NCBI RefSeq assembly: GCF_040581485.1
Contig: NC_090128.1
Coordinates: 28,922,931-28,986,930 of the forward strand
Length of the DNA: 64,000 nucleotides
Direction of reading: 5' to 3'
Origin: Linepithema humile
Taxonomy: Eukaryota; Arthropoda; Insecta; Hymenoptera; Formicidae
The notes under the pieces are model-generated. The model saw only the letters and a list, made by a program, of their open reading frames with translations, was not told where the DNA came from and made no database searches. Within the stretch, counting starts at the first letter, position 1, and each line of letters starts with the position of its first letter. Positions 37,336-51,262 of the stretch are shown here, in pieces. The position numbers and the translations under genes were made by a program.

Positions 37336-38183
37336 ACAGAGTGAAAGAGGCAATAATCATTGCCTTGAATATCTCTTAAACTAAATGAGATGTCAAGAGT
37401 CCATTTCTTCGAGGTTGTTATGGTGGCTAGGGAGACGCATTAAAAAACAAATAAAAAAAATCTAACGTCAGATCCGGTGAACAAGCCACTACATCTGAAG
37501 ATATGCGACAGAGAATTATTATAGCATGTTCAACAGTTCTGAAGTTATAAAAAATGCAACTAAATCAGCAACTCAAAGATTACAATATTGCAATGCTCAT
37601 TACTTCGAACACTCCCCTACTGTAAACTGTTTATCTTCTAATCATTAATAAAATAGTTTTGGCATAATTGAATTTTACTGACTTTAAATGACCTTATGTC
37701 ATAGATCATTGTATTTTTCTTAAGTAGCCGCTATCAAAAAGTAAAAATACACAAACATAACATTCCATTCAAAAAAACGTGATCTTTATTTCATTTTAAT
37801 ACACTTAAGGTCAAATTATTTTTTATCCAAATGCGTCCCCTTCGCCATTATATAATCTTGAAGAAACTCGATATGAAGGGTTCAGAGAAAAAGTGGATCA
37901 AGTTTTTTTTTTTAAATTCATATATAAGTTAGAAAAAACTGAACAGTCTTCTTGAATGATTTAAAAGCGAGTGCAAATGCTTAAGTTAAAATTAACTTGA
38001 AGGAAACTACAGCACCTATGAAAAACAGTGTACATGTTGCACACAATTAGAACAACTTTAACTTTAGAACTAATCTTCCGACAATCAACAAAAATAGACT
38101 CGATCCACTTTTCCTCTGAATCCCTCATATCTCACTTAATTTAAAAGATATTCAAGGTGTAAATAGTTATCGCCTCACCCTGT
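37336..38183. mobile_element. MITE-like element with about 70-bp degenerate TIRs
   Basis: The left end ACAGAGTG (37336) and right end CACCCTGT (to 38183) are inverses with one mismatch. The arms share CCTTGAATATCT and TGAGAT blocks over about 70 bp. GTAT flanks both ends (37332-37335 and 38184-38187), a possible 4-bp target duplication, though in AT-rich DNA. A second inverted pair lies inside: TCAGAGAAAAAGTGGATC near 37882 matches the inverse of sequence near 38100-38120. It is non-coding and the superfamily is unknown. Confidence 0.6.
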
Positions 38184-41100
38184 GTATATATATCGTAGTT
38201 CATAGAATACGAAATGCATTATTCATTCTTTATACAGAAACTTTTAGCGGAAATCATAAATGTAGCAAGTTCAGTACGAATAAGTGTGAATGAAGAGTTA
38301 ACTTGAAAAGTGCCGCGCTAAAGTTTATTTTCCACCGCATTTACGGAAAAAGTTAGTTTTAATTTCGAAATTATATACGTACATGGCGAGGAGAAAATGT
38401 TTTGCATAAAAAAAAATATAAGTTTCAATGATCTGCTAATTAATCTTAATGCTTTGAATATTCAATTTTTACATTATTTTAGCTCATTTCCTATGAGCAG
38501 TTTCGCACACACAAATGAATACGCAGAAAAAGAAAAAAATTCCTGTTTTAACAAATGTCTGTAGTTTTAATTTTCAAATTGCGTCGTCCCATTGCGACCG
38601 TTGTTAAGGGGACGACCATATTTAACGGAATCCGCTTATATTCTTTTTCTTGTATTTCCGTCCTGCTGGATTAATTTGCGTTCTGGGACCCGGGAGCGGG
38701 CGGTAAAGTTCTAATTTCGTAACTTGTAATTAACTTGGCCCGCGAACCTAACTTTGTCCGTGAAAAAAGAGACGCCAGTAGCTGCGAGAGTTGGTGAAAA
38801 AATCTGTTCTTTAATTGCTAAGTCAAATAATGTAATTAACTCCTTATCGGCGAGGAGAGCGCTCGTTGTCAGATTTGCAGGTTTCTCTCTTTATTTCCGA
38901 CAAGAATCGAAGTAGCAAACGAGTTTGTGTAATTCGAAGAATAATCAGGTATCAAGTGCTTTTAGAGAGATTCCGGAAAAACCGCATGATATAATAATTG
39001 CAAACGAGCTGTTGCGTAACTTTACAATGATGTTTTATGAATTAATGATGTCGCAATGTTGCAGAGTATTTTTTAATGAGGTATCTCACAATTTTGCAGT
39101 TTTTTTTTAAAGAGAAATATATCAATTAGAAAAATGCTGGAAAAAAAATTAATTACAACAAAAACAAGAACGCGAATTCTTGTCTTCGCTATTCTTCGTG
39201 GAAAGTGTCGGGTTTGCGAAAGTAGGCGGCATTTGTTATCGTCGCTTCATCTTTCGTCGAACTTGTTAAGACATCGACTGGGCGGGGTCGCGAGAAGGCT
39301 CGTACCGGAAGTTGCGACAATATCGCTGCAACGTGTCATTAGTTAAGCCAGTTCAAGTAGCGGGCTCGGATATTTGCGAGTGAAGTTACACCTCCGCTGG
39401 TTAAGGCTTGGTCATTAACGGATGAACTTCGAGGCGCGGTTCTGTAAATCCGCTAAAGCCTCCGCCCGCCGCAGACTCCCTGCTACACGGCTCTCGTGAA
39501 TATCTCGAGATATTGATAATGGAAGCGAAAGATGATCCGCGGCGCCTTCCACGTTTCAGCATTGACGAGCCGCTAAATACCTCCAGCCGGGTATGCGGGG
39601 TATTACGGAATGTCTGCCGTGTATATGGCTTTAGATTAATCGGTTATCTCCGAAACCCGTGAAATAGAAAAATTCTGTTATCGACGTGAACGAATTTCAC
39701 TCGAATCCAATGAAGACCATTTGAAACAGTCGTTTATACAGTGACAAAAATATTGTAAGCGGTAAATAGATTACAGCGGACATCCCCGATAGTTGTCCGA
39801 AAATAATCCAAAATATTTCCGCGTAACGATAAAAAGAGAGCTTGCGACAAAATATTAGATTAATGTGATAGCGACGGTATTTTTAAAACGCGACAACGTT
39901 TTTCCGTATATAATTCCTCTCGATAAAAAATTACATTTTATAAATCCGCGAAGCAACGGAAATAATTAAGCTGAAAATTTTTTGCTCTGCAATTGCAAAA
40001 CCTTTGTTTTCCTCTCGTTATTTAGCAAAACACGAAGAGAACAAAGGAATTCCGCTATTTCGAGCAAACATGAGTTTATCTAACTTTGTACAATTCTTAT
40101 CAAATTAATTGCCCGTATTGAAGTGAAATAAAGAATTTCAAAGAATTAACTGATTATATCGTTCGACCGTGCAACTGCGTTTTGCTTGTTACATAACGAA
40201 TACACAACGACGGACGTTTAGCTTTCGCGTTATCGTTTAAAGCCGATTATTGTCCCGCGAGTATTGCACAGGTTTTCCCACCGATTCTCGAAGCGGAAAA
40301 TGTATCGCTGTTTTTTAGCATAATCGCATATCACGGAACTCACGTTGCACTAAATGCATGTATTCAACGTGGAAAAAATTGTTTTATCCCATGCCGCAGG
40401 CAAATTTGTTTCTATTTCGTGCATCCGGCTTTGCGAGGCTTTTAGTTTTCGCGTTTGCTTCCACCGCAGCAGCGTCGGTAAGCCGGGTTTTTCTTCTCGC
40501 TCGAACCTGACGGCTGTTGGTCCAGACAAAGGCTTAAGTTTGTAGTCACGTCGGCTCCACGTTAACTTTTAGAGTGTCTTCAACATACATGCGATTTTCC
40601 ATTTAGTTGTCAGATGCAGACACGGCAGCTCGGAAAATCTGTGCATTCTTGCACTATATAGACGTTTACAAATCTTTGCTTAAAGCCTTTGAATTTAAAT
40701 TATAATATTTTTGCATATTTACCATATTTTTCACATTACATAAGTTTATATTAATTTAATTGAGTTAAATTTACACAAATTTTTACGCATTTTGCAATTT
40801 GCTTCGAAAAATTAGACATATTTTGAGAGATTTGAAAGCTGATGTCTATAATTCTTCTATCTCTAATTATTTAAACATTTTTAAGATTCGTATTAACAAC
40901 GTTAAAAATCATAATTTTCAAAATGTATAATAATGCAATTATATAATTATTTATTGTCCATTGTATTTTGTTTACATTAGAAAGAATGGTACTATTATCT
41001 TGATGAATTACAGCCTTTTAATTATATTGTATTATAATTCTACGTGCTACTTAAGAGCATAATATAAAATAAAACAATTTAAATAAGGATTTACCAAAGT

Positions 41101-44100
41101 AAGAACGAAGCCTTTCAGCTACGTGATAGCTGAAGGATTGTTCCTCCGTCGCGTTCCTGCCAACTTCCTCACATTCGCGATTGCGTCGGTGTGCGAGTAA
41201 TGATAACGTCGACTTGAACTTTCTTACGGCACGATATCGCCCCCGAGAATTTGTGCAGTGCTTACCGTGGAATTTCGCAACTTCCCGGAAGCTGCGCAGC
41301 CTCGGCGAGTTGGCGGGGAGGAACGACTACGAAGGGCGTACTAAGGAAGTTACCGTAAAGTGTTGCAGCGTTAAGTTGACCGAATTTATGTTAGTTGCCA
41401 CCGGCTCTGGTCATAGCTTCGACCGGTTACGTCGTACGGTATCCAAAAGTGTTATAACGCGGCATTTTGAAGAGCGCGGAGTAACGGGCGGCAAAGTTTT
41501 GAATTTCTGCACGACGTTTCGGTAAACCGAATGAGATATCGTGAATTCGCTATCAGCCAATGATATATTGACGTAAAAATTCACGTACGTGCGTAATGTT
41601 GACATAATCTAAATGTAATGTCGTTGTTGTGATGTAATATTGTTGCTTTATCTCATATTTATCGCGCTTATGTAGGATTTACGCTTCTGTGCGCCAGTAT
41701 ATATCTGTTTCAAATCATATAATCTGTGGATTTAACGTGACTAAATCCGTAAACAATTTTTTCCTTTACTTACACAATTATCTGTCAAATTATTATTGTT
41801 TCATTTGCTCTGATTCAATATTTAGAGCCGGTTTAAAATTTTGAAATGTGGCAAATGTCAGGAAGATATTTTGCAACTTACTCATTACGTTATTTTGTAA
41901 TGAGCTCTAACTGTGACAAAATTGCTTTCATCAGCTAGTTTAAGCAAGCCGGTGCTTCGCGTACTCAAACATTTTTAATTATAGTATGTTTTCATAATAA
42001 AATTGTTTTATTCCGTATTTAACACATTTTTTCGCGTTTATTTGCAAGCATTCAAAATGGAGAACTCTGCTGAGTAATTTCAACTCAAATGTATGCTTTC
42101 ATATTTTTTTCAACATACGAAATATATCGTTACGAGTATTTTCAACCGAGTGAAACTGCGATACTTCATAATTGGAAAGTATTCACTCGGAAATGAGAGT
42201 CTGTCATCAAAGATTCTGCATCAAGAACTTTAAGATGCTGACAGTCATCTCAAAGTTTTATCACTTCGTGCATATTTTAGTTCTTTTTCGCTTTGCTGTA
42301 TATTTATCGAAGCGACACGCTTTTGACGGTATATCTATTTTACCTTCATATTGAATGTAATGTTATCTTCAACATCTCGACACGTCAAATATTCATGAAC
42401 ATTCTTTACTCGGTAGTATTTGATTTATCACTTTTTGAACTTTTTTTATTTTTACACGTATATATCTTATTTGTATGTTTCAAGTACTAATTGGTTTGCG
42501 ACAGGTAATAAAAATATGTATTGGACTCACAACATAAATCCATTTTCTAAAGCTCTCTTCATTTAAAACCTTTTTATCATCGCACTTTTATATTGTGCAT
42601 TAAATTATAAATAAAAGCATCGAACAATATGATTTATAAAGTACATCTTTTAAAGTTTCTAATTAATGTTTCCTTAATTAACATTTGTCTTTCTCTTAGA
42701 ATATCGCGTTACTAGACGAAGAAAATTATGTATTCTTTAACTAGCAATTAATTATCTCGCAGATAGCGAGAGTAAGACGTATCGAATTACGAATGAACGT
42801 ACAAACTCAAGAGTTGTCGCACGTTAATAAAGACTGCATTACTGCTGTTTCACGTTTCTAAAGGGAACTAAAATAATGAAGAGCATGAAGTAGTCTCGCT
42901 TTACCCTTTTAGTTGCGCAAGTAATGTATATATACAACGTGAATGCATCGCGTATATACATTAAACTTTGCTCAAAGTTCACTTAAACATACGGCAATTT
43001 TTCGTATTAAATTAGTGAGCATTAAAATCATCTTATCCTTCTCAGTATTTGTAGAAATATAACGACATAACTGACCTCAGATAAAAATTTTTTTATCTCA
43101 AAGTAATATAATAAGCATAGACACACAATGTAAATACGTGTTGCTTAAAAATCTGGTATTTTATAAATTCCGCTTAATTTTTATTAAGAATTGTTTATAC
43201 AAATGACACTTTATTTGTTCCATTATCGATTATTACAACTATTAGTGGCCTATTAATGACTGTTATTGAAGATCAATTTTACTTCTTTAATATAAACAAG
43301 AGATTTTGTAATGTCTGATGTAAATACATTTTTTTTTCACACAGAACAAAATCTCTAAAACATCCATCTTGACTGTTATTAATTGGCATTTGATAACTGT
43401 TTTAATTTTTTCCTTCAATATAGCAAGCCCGGTCTGGAATTTGTCGATTCTCTCTATAAAAGAGTGACGTCGTAATTAATCTGATATTTATGCGGACCAT
43501 TTTCTCGCGGATCAACGAGCCATTCGATACGAGAGAGCTGCGCGCCCGCGATAAGATTCTCGCTGATTCGAGCGTCTCGCTTTTTCGGCGCAAATTTACA
43601 TTCGCCCGAGCTGTGGAAATATTCAGCTGCGATCCGCAGGTCGATAAATCCGCAGTCGAGGAGGACGACCGAGATTGAGTCATTAGTTACGAGGATAAGA
43701 CTAATGACCCAATCCCTCGAACGTAATAAATCAGTTTCCCGAGTGGGTAAACTTATTCGGCTTACATCGGCCAGGCCGCTGTAACCGAGTGTAATGGCGA
43801 GCATTCGGTTCAGGCACGAGTAACGTACCGGCCGGCAGCGGTAAATGTAGTAAATTCGCAGTTATGAGCTGGTTCTGCGAGTATTCCCGCCTGATGATTT
43901 AAGAGGGACCATACGATAACGCGGCTGACACGGTAATGCGATTAATGGCGTCTCGGATGTCACAACAAATGGAGACTTAATCTCCAATCCTTGCGATTAT
44001 TTTTTTTTTGAGATCACGGTAAAGCTTCACTGCGGTCTCTCGCCTCCGCGAATCTGCTTGCGGAGAATTATTCAAGTAGCGGCGATAGCCGCGGCTTGAA

Positions 44101-44334
44101 AAACGAACAATTAATTAGAAACAAATAATGAAGCGATATATCTGAAAGAGCATTTATAGTATTTTGCTATAAAAATATTCTATCTTTAGCACGTACTCCC
44201 GAATCCGCACGTTTTCTCGCGATTAATTATCTTAGCGTATGGGCGATCACGTTTGCCGCGTTAATACTTGTTTTAGTTGGCACTTGCTTGCAAAATGATA
44301 ATATATTGTGGATAGCCCGATGTTCAGTTTAGAT

Positions 44335-44773
44335 CAGCGCTCGGAATTAGTTGCACATTTCGGGCCGATTCCCGAGACGACGCCTCCTGTTCCCCCACTA
44401 CCGCTCGACCGCTAGCGGTCGAGCCGCCGATAGCTCTGGCGCAGGAGCGTTTTATATAAGAAATAGGCTGGGTTGTTGAGGCACCTCTCAGAAAATAGTA
44501 ATATTTTCTTTGCTACATAAATAATGTTTATTTTCATTAATAATTAAATATATATATATATTATGTATTAATAAAAATAAACATTATTTATGTAGTGAAG
44601 AAAATGTTACAATTTCCCGAAAGATGCCTAAACAATCCAGCCTATTTCTAATATAAAACGCTCCTGAGCCAGAGCTATCGGCGGCTCGGCCGCCAGCGGC
44701 CGAGCGGTAGTGGGGGAACAGGAGGCGTTGTCTCGGAAATCGGCCCGAAATGTGCAACTAATTCCGAGCGCTG
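44335..44773. mobile_element. 439-bp hAT-type MITE
   Basis: The ends read CAGCGCTCGGAATTAGT inward from 44335 and in inverse at 44773. A perfect 8-bp target duplication, GTTTAGAT, lies at 44327-44334 and 44774-44781. Almost the whole element is one long imperfect inverted repeat with an AT-rich centre near 44540-44580. The ends are close relatives of those of the 16491-17953 element (CAGYGCTCGGAATTAGT), but the interiors differ, so these are two subfamilies. Confidence 0.92.
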
Positions 44774-45855
44774 GTTTAGATAATCCACTATTCATCTGAA
44801 GTGTATACATTTATATAGGAGCGTTAGTTTCCTTTTTAATTGTGTAACTTACGTAACTGGACAACATACACAAACTTTGCTTTACGTGAAGGATAAATTA
44901 TGCATTTCCTGAGATTATATGCATAACTAATATCATTATTTGCAAATGGATTACACGGAATCATCTGCATCTCCGGAACACTACGGTTAAAAGTTAAAAA
45001 TAAAAAATTGTCTTGTTCTTTGCGTCACGTATATTCAAGAATAGATTTTATCACTTTTGTTCTATAAAAGGATGCATCTTTCGCAATAATAGTCACATTT
45101 ATCGAAATAAAAACGTGAGAATTTGTTTTTGAACAATTACATTTACATACAATAGTTCGTAAAAATTTCAGATGAATGTGAATTTATAAAAACATTACTT
45201 TGAATGATTTTAATATATGAATACAGTGCAATAAAATGAATAAATAAATGCAAAATATAACATAAAAGTGACAAGAGGGCTGTAAAATTTGTAAAAAATT
45301 TTTGGTTTTGTTTTGAATGCGAATTATTTTGTATGTTTGACAAAAATCCCAAAATTCGCGAAGCGTTAATGGCTTTCAACTTCCAACAATTCAAGAGGAA
45401 TCGCATTAAATGTTCTGAATACTCTTGTAACGACATATCACTATTCAGCATATTTCAGCAGAATGATGTAGAACATATTGACATATGACGATATATCACC
45501 GCTCATTGAAATGTGTGTCTCGTTGAAAGATTATTTCATGTGACCGACGTATACCCATTTAATATGTGAAGATGATATCGATCGAACAGTTAGCCTTGGA
45601 AATTACCTCTTGTGACTATCAACAAGTTTAAACATACCATACACACGCACACATATATTCGCACTTCTCACACGTATATGTTAAGCAATCGGCTCGAAAG
45701 CATCTATATTAACGATTGTTGATTCACCATCGTCATAAATTGACCGATCTGGTAAAAATATCGTCTTTAGCGCGAGATTTGTACGCGACAAGTGTGATAT
45801 GGAAAGAAAAAAATAATTATTAACGAATGTCTATGTAAATTACCAATTATTGCTA

Positions 45856-45939
45856 TTCGTGGAAACGTTTTGTTGATAAATGAAAGATATATTGTGCTTC
45901 GTGGAAACGTTTTGTTAATAAATAAAAGATATTCGTGTT
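45856..45939. repeat. 42-bp tandem duplication
   Basis: Two 42-base units beginning TTCGTGGAAACGTTTTGTT lie head to tail at 45856-45897 and 45898-45939, with a few differences. A further partial start follows. The repeat lies about 0.9 kb upstream of the first VWC-like gene. Confidence 0.85.
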
Positions 45940-46763
45940 TCGAAATGATTTTCAAAATAGCAATTAAAATCTTGTAGCTAACATAATAATAAAGAGCACA
46001 ATTGTTCTTTTTAATAAAATAAACATTACAAAATCTTGAAAAATATATAAGAAGACAGTAGTATAATTAAAAATTTGCTTATTATTTTAGTAATCTATAA
46101 CTTCAGTTTGAAGACAAAACAACTTCCGGTGCGAATCATTCTTGAGTGGGCGGCTTTGAATAGAATTTGATTTGTTTACGTCGACGTAATTAAAGTACGA
46201 GAGTTAATTAAATTTTCACAAAATATTATGCATTTGCATTATGCTAGTACCTAAATAATGCCAGAATTTTATTACAATTAAAAATTTAATGGCCAATTAG
46301 ACCAACGCAAGTTATCAAAACTTCAGATTTTAAATCGATTTGACATAGATTTATATATGCTTAAAGGATTCTTTTTAGCTTATGGCTTTCTCAAATATTT
46401 ATTATGTGTAATCGTATATTCTGCTTCTTATTTACACAGCCGCGTACTTCTATCTTCTGTTTTATTTACTAACTATTTGTTTCATCACTTCTTTAATGTT
46501 CGTACGAATATCTTTCTTTCTCTTTTATTTATTTCTAGTTTTCCTACACACATATTTTATCTCTCTTTTTCCTTTTTTCTCGTTATCTTTTTCGTTTATG
46601 TTTCTTTTTCGCTGTCGCGTGTAGATATAAATAAATATACTTGTATTTTTTCCTTCTCCCACTCTTATACAATATTCTACCTGTCCCATTCGTGCGCTGA
46701 TCATCTCTCTCGGGACTATTTTCGATATCCCTTCTTGAATTCGCAGCCGTGATCGGATAGAAG

Positions 46764-46820
46764 TATAAATGATGCAATGCGGACGCTAAAGTCGATAAAG
46801 CTTTAGCGCGGTGTCCTATC
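46764..46820 (+). promoter_or_regulatory. TATA-box promoter of VWC-like gene 1
   Basis: TATAAA at 46764-46769 lies 57 nt before the ATG, inside GTATAAATGATGCAATGCGG. The paralogue has the same box 55 nt before its ATG with the same following bases (TATAAATGAYGCARTGCGG). Transcription would start near 46795, giving a 5'UTR of about 25 nt. The shared sequence extends upstream through a pyrimidine-rich stretch with TCTCTCTCG near 46700. Confidence 0.75.
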
Positions 46821-49800
46821 ATGACACGCCGTGTTTCTCTTGTTCAAATATACGCCTGTCTGGCGTTTGTCATCGCTATCGTCACGACCGATCAAGGTGA
46901 GTCGTAAAGAAAAAAAACGATGTCTTATTTTCTTGTTATATATATAATTAAAAATTTTTTAAACATTCTCAAAATAACCACCAAAAATTAAACTTCTTAC
47001 TACATCAGATTTTAGATCACTGCAATCTGTGCAATTGGCAGAAATTAGTTCTCTATTGGGAGAAATGACTTTCTTGGTAAAATAAATTATTTCGATTCTT
47101 TCTTTTCTGTGAAGATGTATGTGATAAGACAAAATGCTTGGGTCCGTTGGAGTATTACAAACTGCTTGATTGTAAACCCGTGTACGAAAAAGAAGGCGAT
47201 TGTTGCGCGATAAAATACAACTGTGATCATCTAAAAGAGAGACTTAAGGACAAATGTTATGTCAACGGCAAAGAGTACCAAATCGGTGAACATCTCAAAG
47301 ATGAAGATAGAAATCCTTGCGATATTGGATGCACTTGTATTGAAAATAATGGAGTGTAAGTACGACGTTGACGTAAATAAATCATTTTAACGTGAGTCGC
47401 GCCTATTAAAAAGTAGTATTGTCATAATTTTATCAACAAAAAAATTAGCAATAAAAAAAAGTAACTTTGTTGAATAATAAGAGAGAAAAAAGAAAGAGAA
47501 TACTTTTTATTAAATTATCTAAAAATTGAACACTTTATTTATTTGCAAGTATCATTTTGCATAATACAATGCACAATTCTAAGTAAACGTAAAAATATAT
47601 GTCAGTTTCCGTTACTGTTTCGTGTGGTTTTATCTGAAGAGAGTCTAGTATTTTTCTACAAATAATGCGACAATCATAAATATTTAATACAGCCATCAGT
47701 CGTTCAGTGCATTTTCTTCCGATATTATGAAAGATTCATGTACGACGTCACATTATTCAAATTACATAACATTTTCTCATACGCATCGACAGTTCAGGAT
47801 TATCCTGTCATAGTAACATGTGTCAGATATGTGAATATAATTTATGTATCCTGTATTTCTTCATAGCAGGAGAAATATTGTTTAGCATAATTTGTCCTTG
47901 TAATAGATATTTCACGGATTTCTTTCACTTTTTCGCGAATTTCTGTTTATTGAAATAATGGCGAGCCTATTGGTCAAGCCGTTTACAGTCTCTATCTATT
48001 TTATTAATATAACTGTTTAATACCTTTGATGCAAATGTCTATGGAAAATTTAATTCCGCGACATAAACTATTTGAAACCAAATAAAATCAAATATTTATT
48101 GCATTAGTTATAGCTTTTAGAAATAAACTTGCATTTTTATTACCCGAACAATTTAATTTTTTTAAAACAGCGCTGCATTTGTTTGCGCTGGTATCGATTG
48201 TGTTTTCGCACCTACGAGGCCTGGATGCTTCAGTCGAAGTATTCCGTCACAATGTTGCGGTAATGAAGAAGTTTGTCGTAAGTACATTCTTAATGAAAAG
48301 TTACAAATTGTTTACATGCTTAAAACCGAATATTGTGCATCAAAATTCCGCTTGAAAATACACAATATTGCAGATACACTTTTGTTATTAAAATTTGTTA
48401 TTCAAATAATACTTTGACAAATTGCACATGGAATTGGCATAGCTCAGTAACTTCATAAAAGCAGGTGTAAACAGAGTTTTTCATTTATCTTATAGCTGAA
48501 AACCCAGAAGACAGAGCTACTTGCGTAGTAGACGGAAAGACATATAAAGATGGCGAGTATTTCGAAGTAAAAAATGAACCTGATATGACTTGTATTTGCA
48601 GACCGGGATACGAAGGTAGAGCTAATGTTTACTATTTTAATGAAATCGCACAATTTACGCGTGCTCTTTTAACTCCCAATCAAAATGTTAGGTACATTTA
48701 TCTTGATTTTCATTTTAATGTTCTATTAGGTAAAAATGTCGAGCCTTTCTGTGTCAAGTCCAAACATCCATATTGCAGTCCTGACTTCCGTAACGCGCGG
48801 GATATTTCTGAGAACTGCGCTCCAGTGTTTTATAGCGATCAACCGCCTCAAACTAGCTGTAGCTTGAGTACGAGATGCCGTAAGTTTGCGAGAGCAATTC
48901 TGAGTGCAATGCGAATTATTTTGCCGCCGTGCTACTCGCGCCGTGACACTATTGTTGAATTTTTCAGAAAATGATAACGACACCGTCATTCACAATCATG
49001 ACGATTTGAAATCTGGCGAAACTTTAAATGGTACGTTTCATGTTAATTTTTTATATGTAAATTTATCATGCAAAAACGCATACAATATTCACAAGATATG
49101 CTATACATTGCTCTAAAAGTAAATTGTTTCTAAAATTTATTAGGAAATATTTATATCTCATATTCAACGTTGAAACATTAAATGGCTACATTTTAGTTTG
49201 CTGTAATTTAATTTATTATGTTTCCATTTCAACTGGAACTTTTTGCACAAAGCATTCTCTATTATTTCTTCAATTAAATGATATAATTTATTTAAAGTTT
49301 CTAAATCATTTATTAAGTATCTGATTACACTAGTTTCTTAAAATACACTAATAATTTTTAGAATTGGAGTAGTAAATATGTTTATAAAGTCACACGTGAA
49401 ATAAAATGTTCAATTTTTCACATTATTCGAACTCTGATTTAACTTTCTTTTCTTTTATTATCGAGATTAATTTATTCGTCATCTAAAATAAAGATTTATA
49501 CTTTGTGAGAAATCAATTGACTAATTTGGAGATTATACTATATATGAGATATAAATGAGGCATTGACATGCGCTTGAACACTCAAGCGATACTAACTACT
49601 AGCGTACTGTGAATTCTGGCAAATAGGAGGTAATTGCGACAAACGTTGCATGCGGGTAACGAGTAACGCGCCAAATCAATTTCTATAGCGTGTTAATATT
49701 ATGATCCTGTAAAATGGTAACTAATTTTATCACGCGTTCTCAATTTGGCAGACATAGAAAATTCAAATAAATTAATTTTAACATTTCACACTCGGCATTC

Positions 49801-50002
49801 ATAATCATAATTTATTGAAGATTACTTCTTTTTAGAAGAGAATGTATGCCTACTTGGTAATCTGAAGATGCATATTGGCGACGAACTAAGCAGAGGTACA
49901 GATTACAGTTCCACTTGCGTTAAGTGCATTTGCGAAGTGCCACCTGTACCAACCTGCCAACGATTGTCAGATAACGAATGTGATTTTTCACCAATTTTTT
50001 AA
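46821..50002 (+). CDS. Secreted cysteine-rich VWC-like protein 1 (7 exons, 307 aa)
   Basis: Exons: 46821-46896, 47115-47355, 48171-48277, 48496-48615, 48730-48879, 48968-49030, 49836-50002. All introns are GT-AG with phases 1,2,1,1,1,1, and the joined frame is open to TAA at 50002. Exon 1 is a signal peptide (QIYACLAFVIAIVTTD). The mature part has 30 cysteines. Exon 2 starts with CxxxxC...CC...C, like the second half of a VWC domain. KCYVNGKEYQIGE through QCCGNEEVC (exons 2-3) is a full ten-cysteine VWC module. TCVVDGKTYKDGE through STRC (exons 4-5) is an eight-cysteine variant, and exon 7 is like a first half. VWC proteins act outside the cell and often bind TGF-beta/BMP-type ligands or matrix. 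The function here is unknown. It is the tandem paralogue of 51318-54253. AATAAA at 50125-50130 is the likely poly(A) signal. Confidence 0.9.
49545..49690 (+). promoter_or_regulatory. Conserved promoter-like block in intron 6 of VWC-like gene 1
   Basis: This intronic stretch is conserved with intron 6 of the paralogue (53620-53765). It contains TATAAATGAGGCA at 49550-49562, then CTTGAACACTCAAGCGAT, TAATTGCGA and CAATTTCT blocks. The TATAAATGANGCA string also occurs in the gene promoters at 46764 and 51263. A role as an internal promoter is inference. Confidence 0.5.
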
Positions 50003-51255
50003 TTATTATACTGAGACATACATGCGCGCGTGTAACGCGCGCTTTTTTTCTATTCTTTCCTTTTGTTCTTTCCCTTTAATTGTATCTGTATTTAAACACT
50101 TTAAACTTGTTAAACAGCTACTAAAATAAAGTTGTCAAAATACAAAGTGTCAAATTTAATCATTCCTATAACAATCGATCAATAATAAATAAAATCGTCT
50201 ACGCGAACTTGGCAATAGACAAACCGATCGATAACCGTCGCGATGACAACGAAAAGAGATCTCAAAAGTAAATAATATGCCTTTTTCAAGATAGGATAAA
50301 ACTTACGATATTGTAATTACGTGATTTTGTTATTATTGCAATTATACGATTTAAAATATTATTGTAAATTTATTGGATATGTAAAAAAATTAAAAATACA
50401 ATAAACATTTACTAAAAATATACATCTATCTGGGAGAGATTAAAAGTAGACTTTAGAAAAACAATAAACATACGAATGACAGAGATAAAATAACGTGATG
50501 CTGAAGGGATTAAATTTAATTGTAGTAAAAATTAATATTTTCATGAAAATTTTATACACATTTATTATTAAATATCGAAATAATTCAATGTTATATTTAA
50601 TGAAATTTTTTAAAATATTATAATAACATTGTTTATATAATATTACAATTAGATTTTAAAAATTACATTTTTTGTGTATTTTTGAATATCGAAAATATGA
50701 AAAATTACAGCAATTCGCTATTGTCGCCGTATTGTGATATTTCACAATAATTATGGATGAAAATTATTTTCGGACAATTTAATAAAATTCGGAGCATTAT
50801 GTAATAGCGATTCAAGGTAAAAATTCAAAATGAAAAGCATTTACTTGAAGTAATTTACTTGAACACAATAACAATTATTGCGTAATTTGTATGGATGCAA
50901 TTATGATTGATGAAGATGACAAATTATTCTCTCTAGTTAATTTTTCTCTTCAATTATTTTATTTTTTTAACGTTTATATACATTGTCTTTCTTTCTCGAT
51001 TTATTTATTACATTCTTCTTTGTCTCTTTCGCTTGTAATTCTCTTTGTCATTTCTATCCTTCTCTAACATGTTTGCCTCTTTCCCTCTTCCTATACACCT
51101 TCTAGCTCTCTTTTTCGTACGCATTTCGTCTCGTACTCGCTTACATACATAACCCTTCCTCCTACATCGCGTCACTCCATCTCTATCATTTGCGTGGCCA
51201 TCGTCTCTCTCGAGTCCATTCTCAATCCCTTCCAGATGGGTCAGTCACGAGTCGA
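50003..51255. other. Intergenic spacer between the two VWC-like genes
   Basis: It starts with the 3'UTR of gene 1 (AATAAA at 50125-50130). AT-rich DNA follows, then a pyrimidine-rich stretch at about 50940-51240 that is related to the one upstream of gene 1, so the duplicated unit includes a few hundred bases upstream of the promoter. I see no other gene. Confidence 0.7.
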
Positions 51256-51262
51256 GTCAAAG

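Larger units (their letters stand above)
33343..46755. other. Non-coding 13.4 kb between the CUB exon and the VWC-like genes
   Basis: I looked for the second half of the CUB domain or LDLa modules behind a splice acceptor and found none. The region holds two elements ending in ACAGNGTG (36361-36826 and 37336-38183), a hAT MITE (44335-44773), a purine-rich tract near 35465-35550 and a 42-bp tandem duplication (45856-45939). ORFs near 41181-41525 and 43402-43804 overlap on both strands and lack domains. It is probably intron of the CUB gene if that gene continues beyond the window, otherwise intergenic. Confidence 0.55.

Noticed and set aside
41181..41525. 114-codon ORF considered as the missing CUB exon
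   Set aside because: Lacks the CUB cysteine/aromatic pattern, has no suitable acceptor in phase 0, and overlaps an antisense ORF.
43402..43804. Overlapping ORFs of 62-116 codons on both strands
   Set aside because: Composition-driven, no domain and no splice support.
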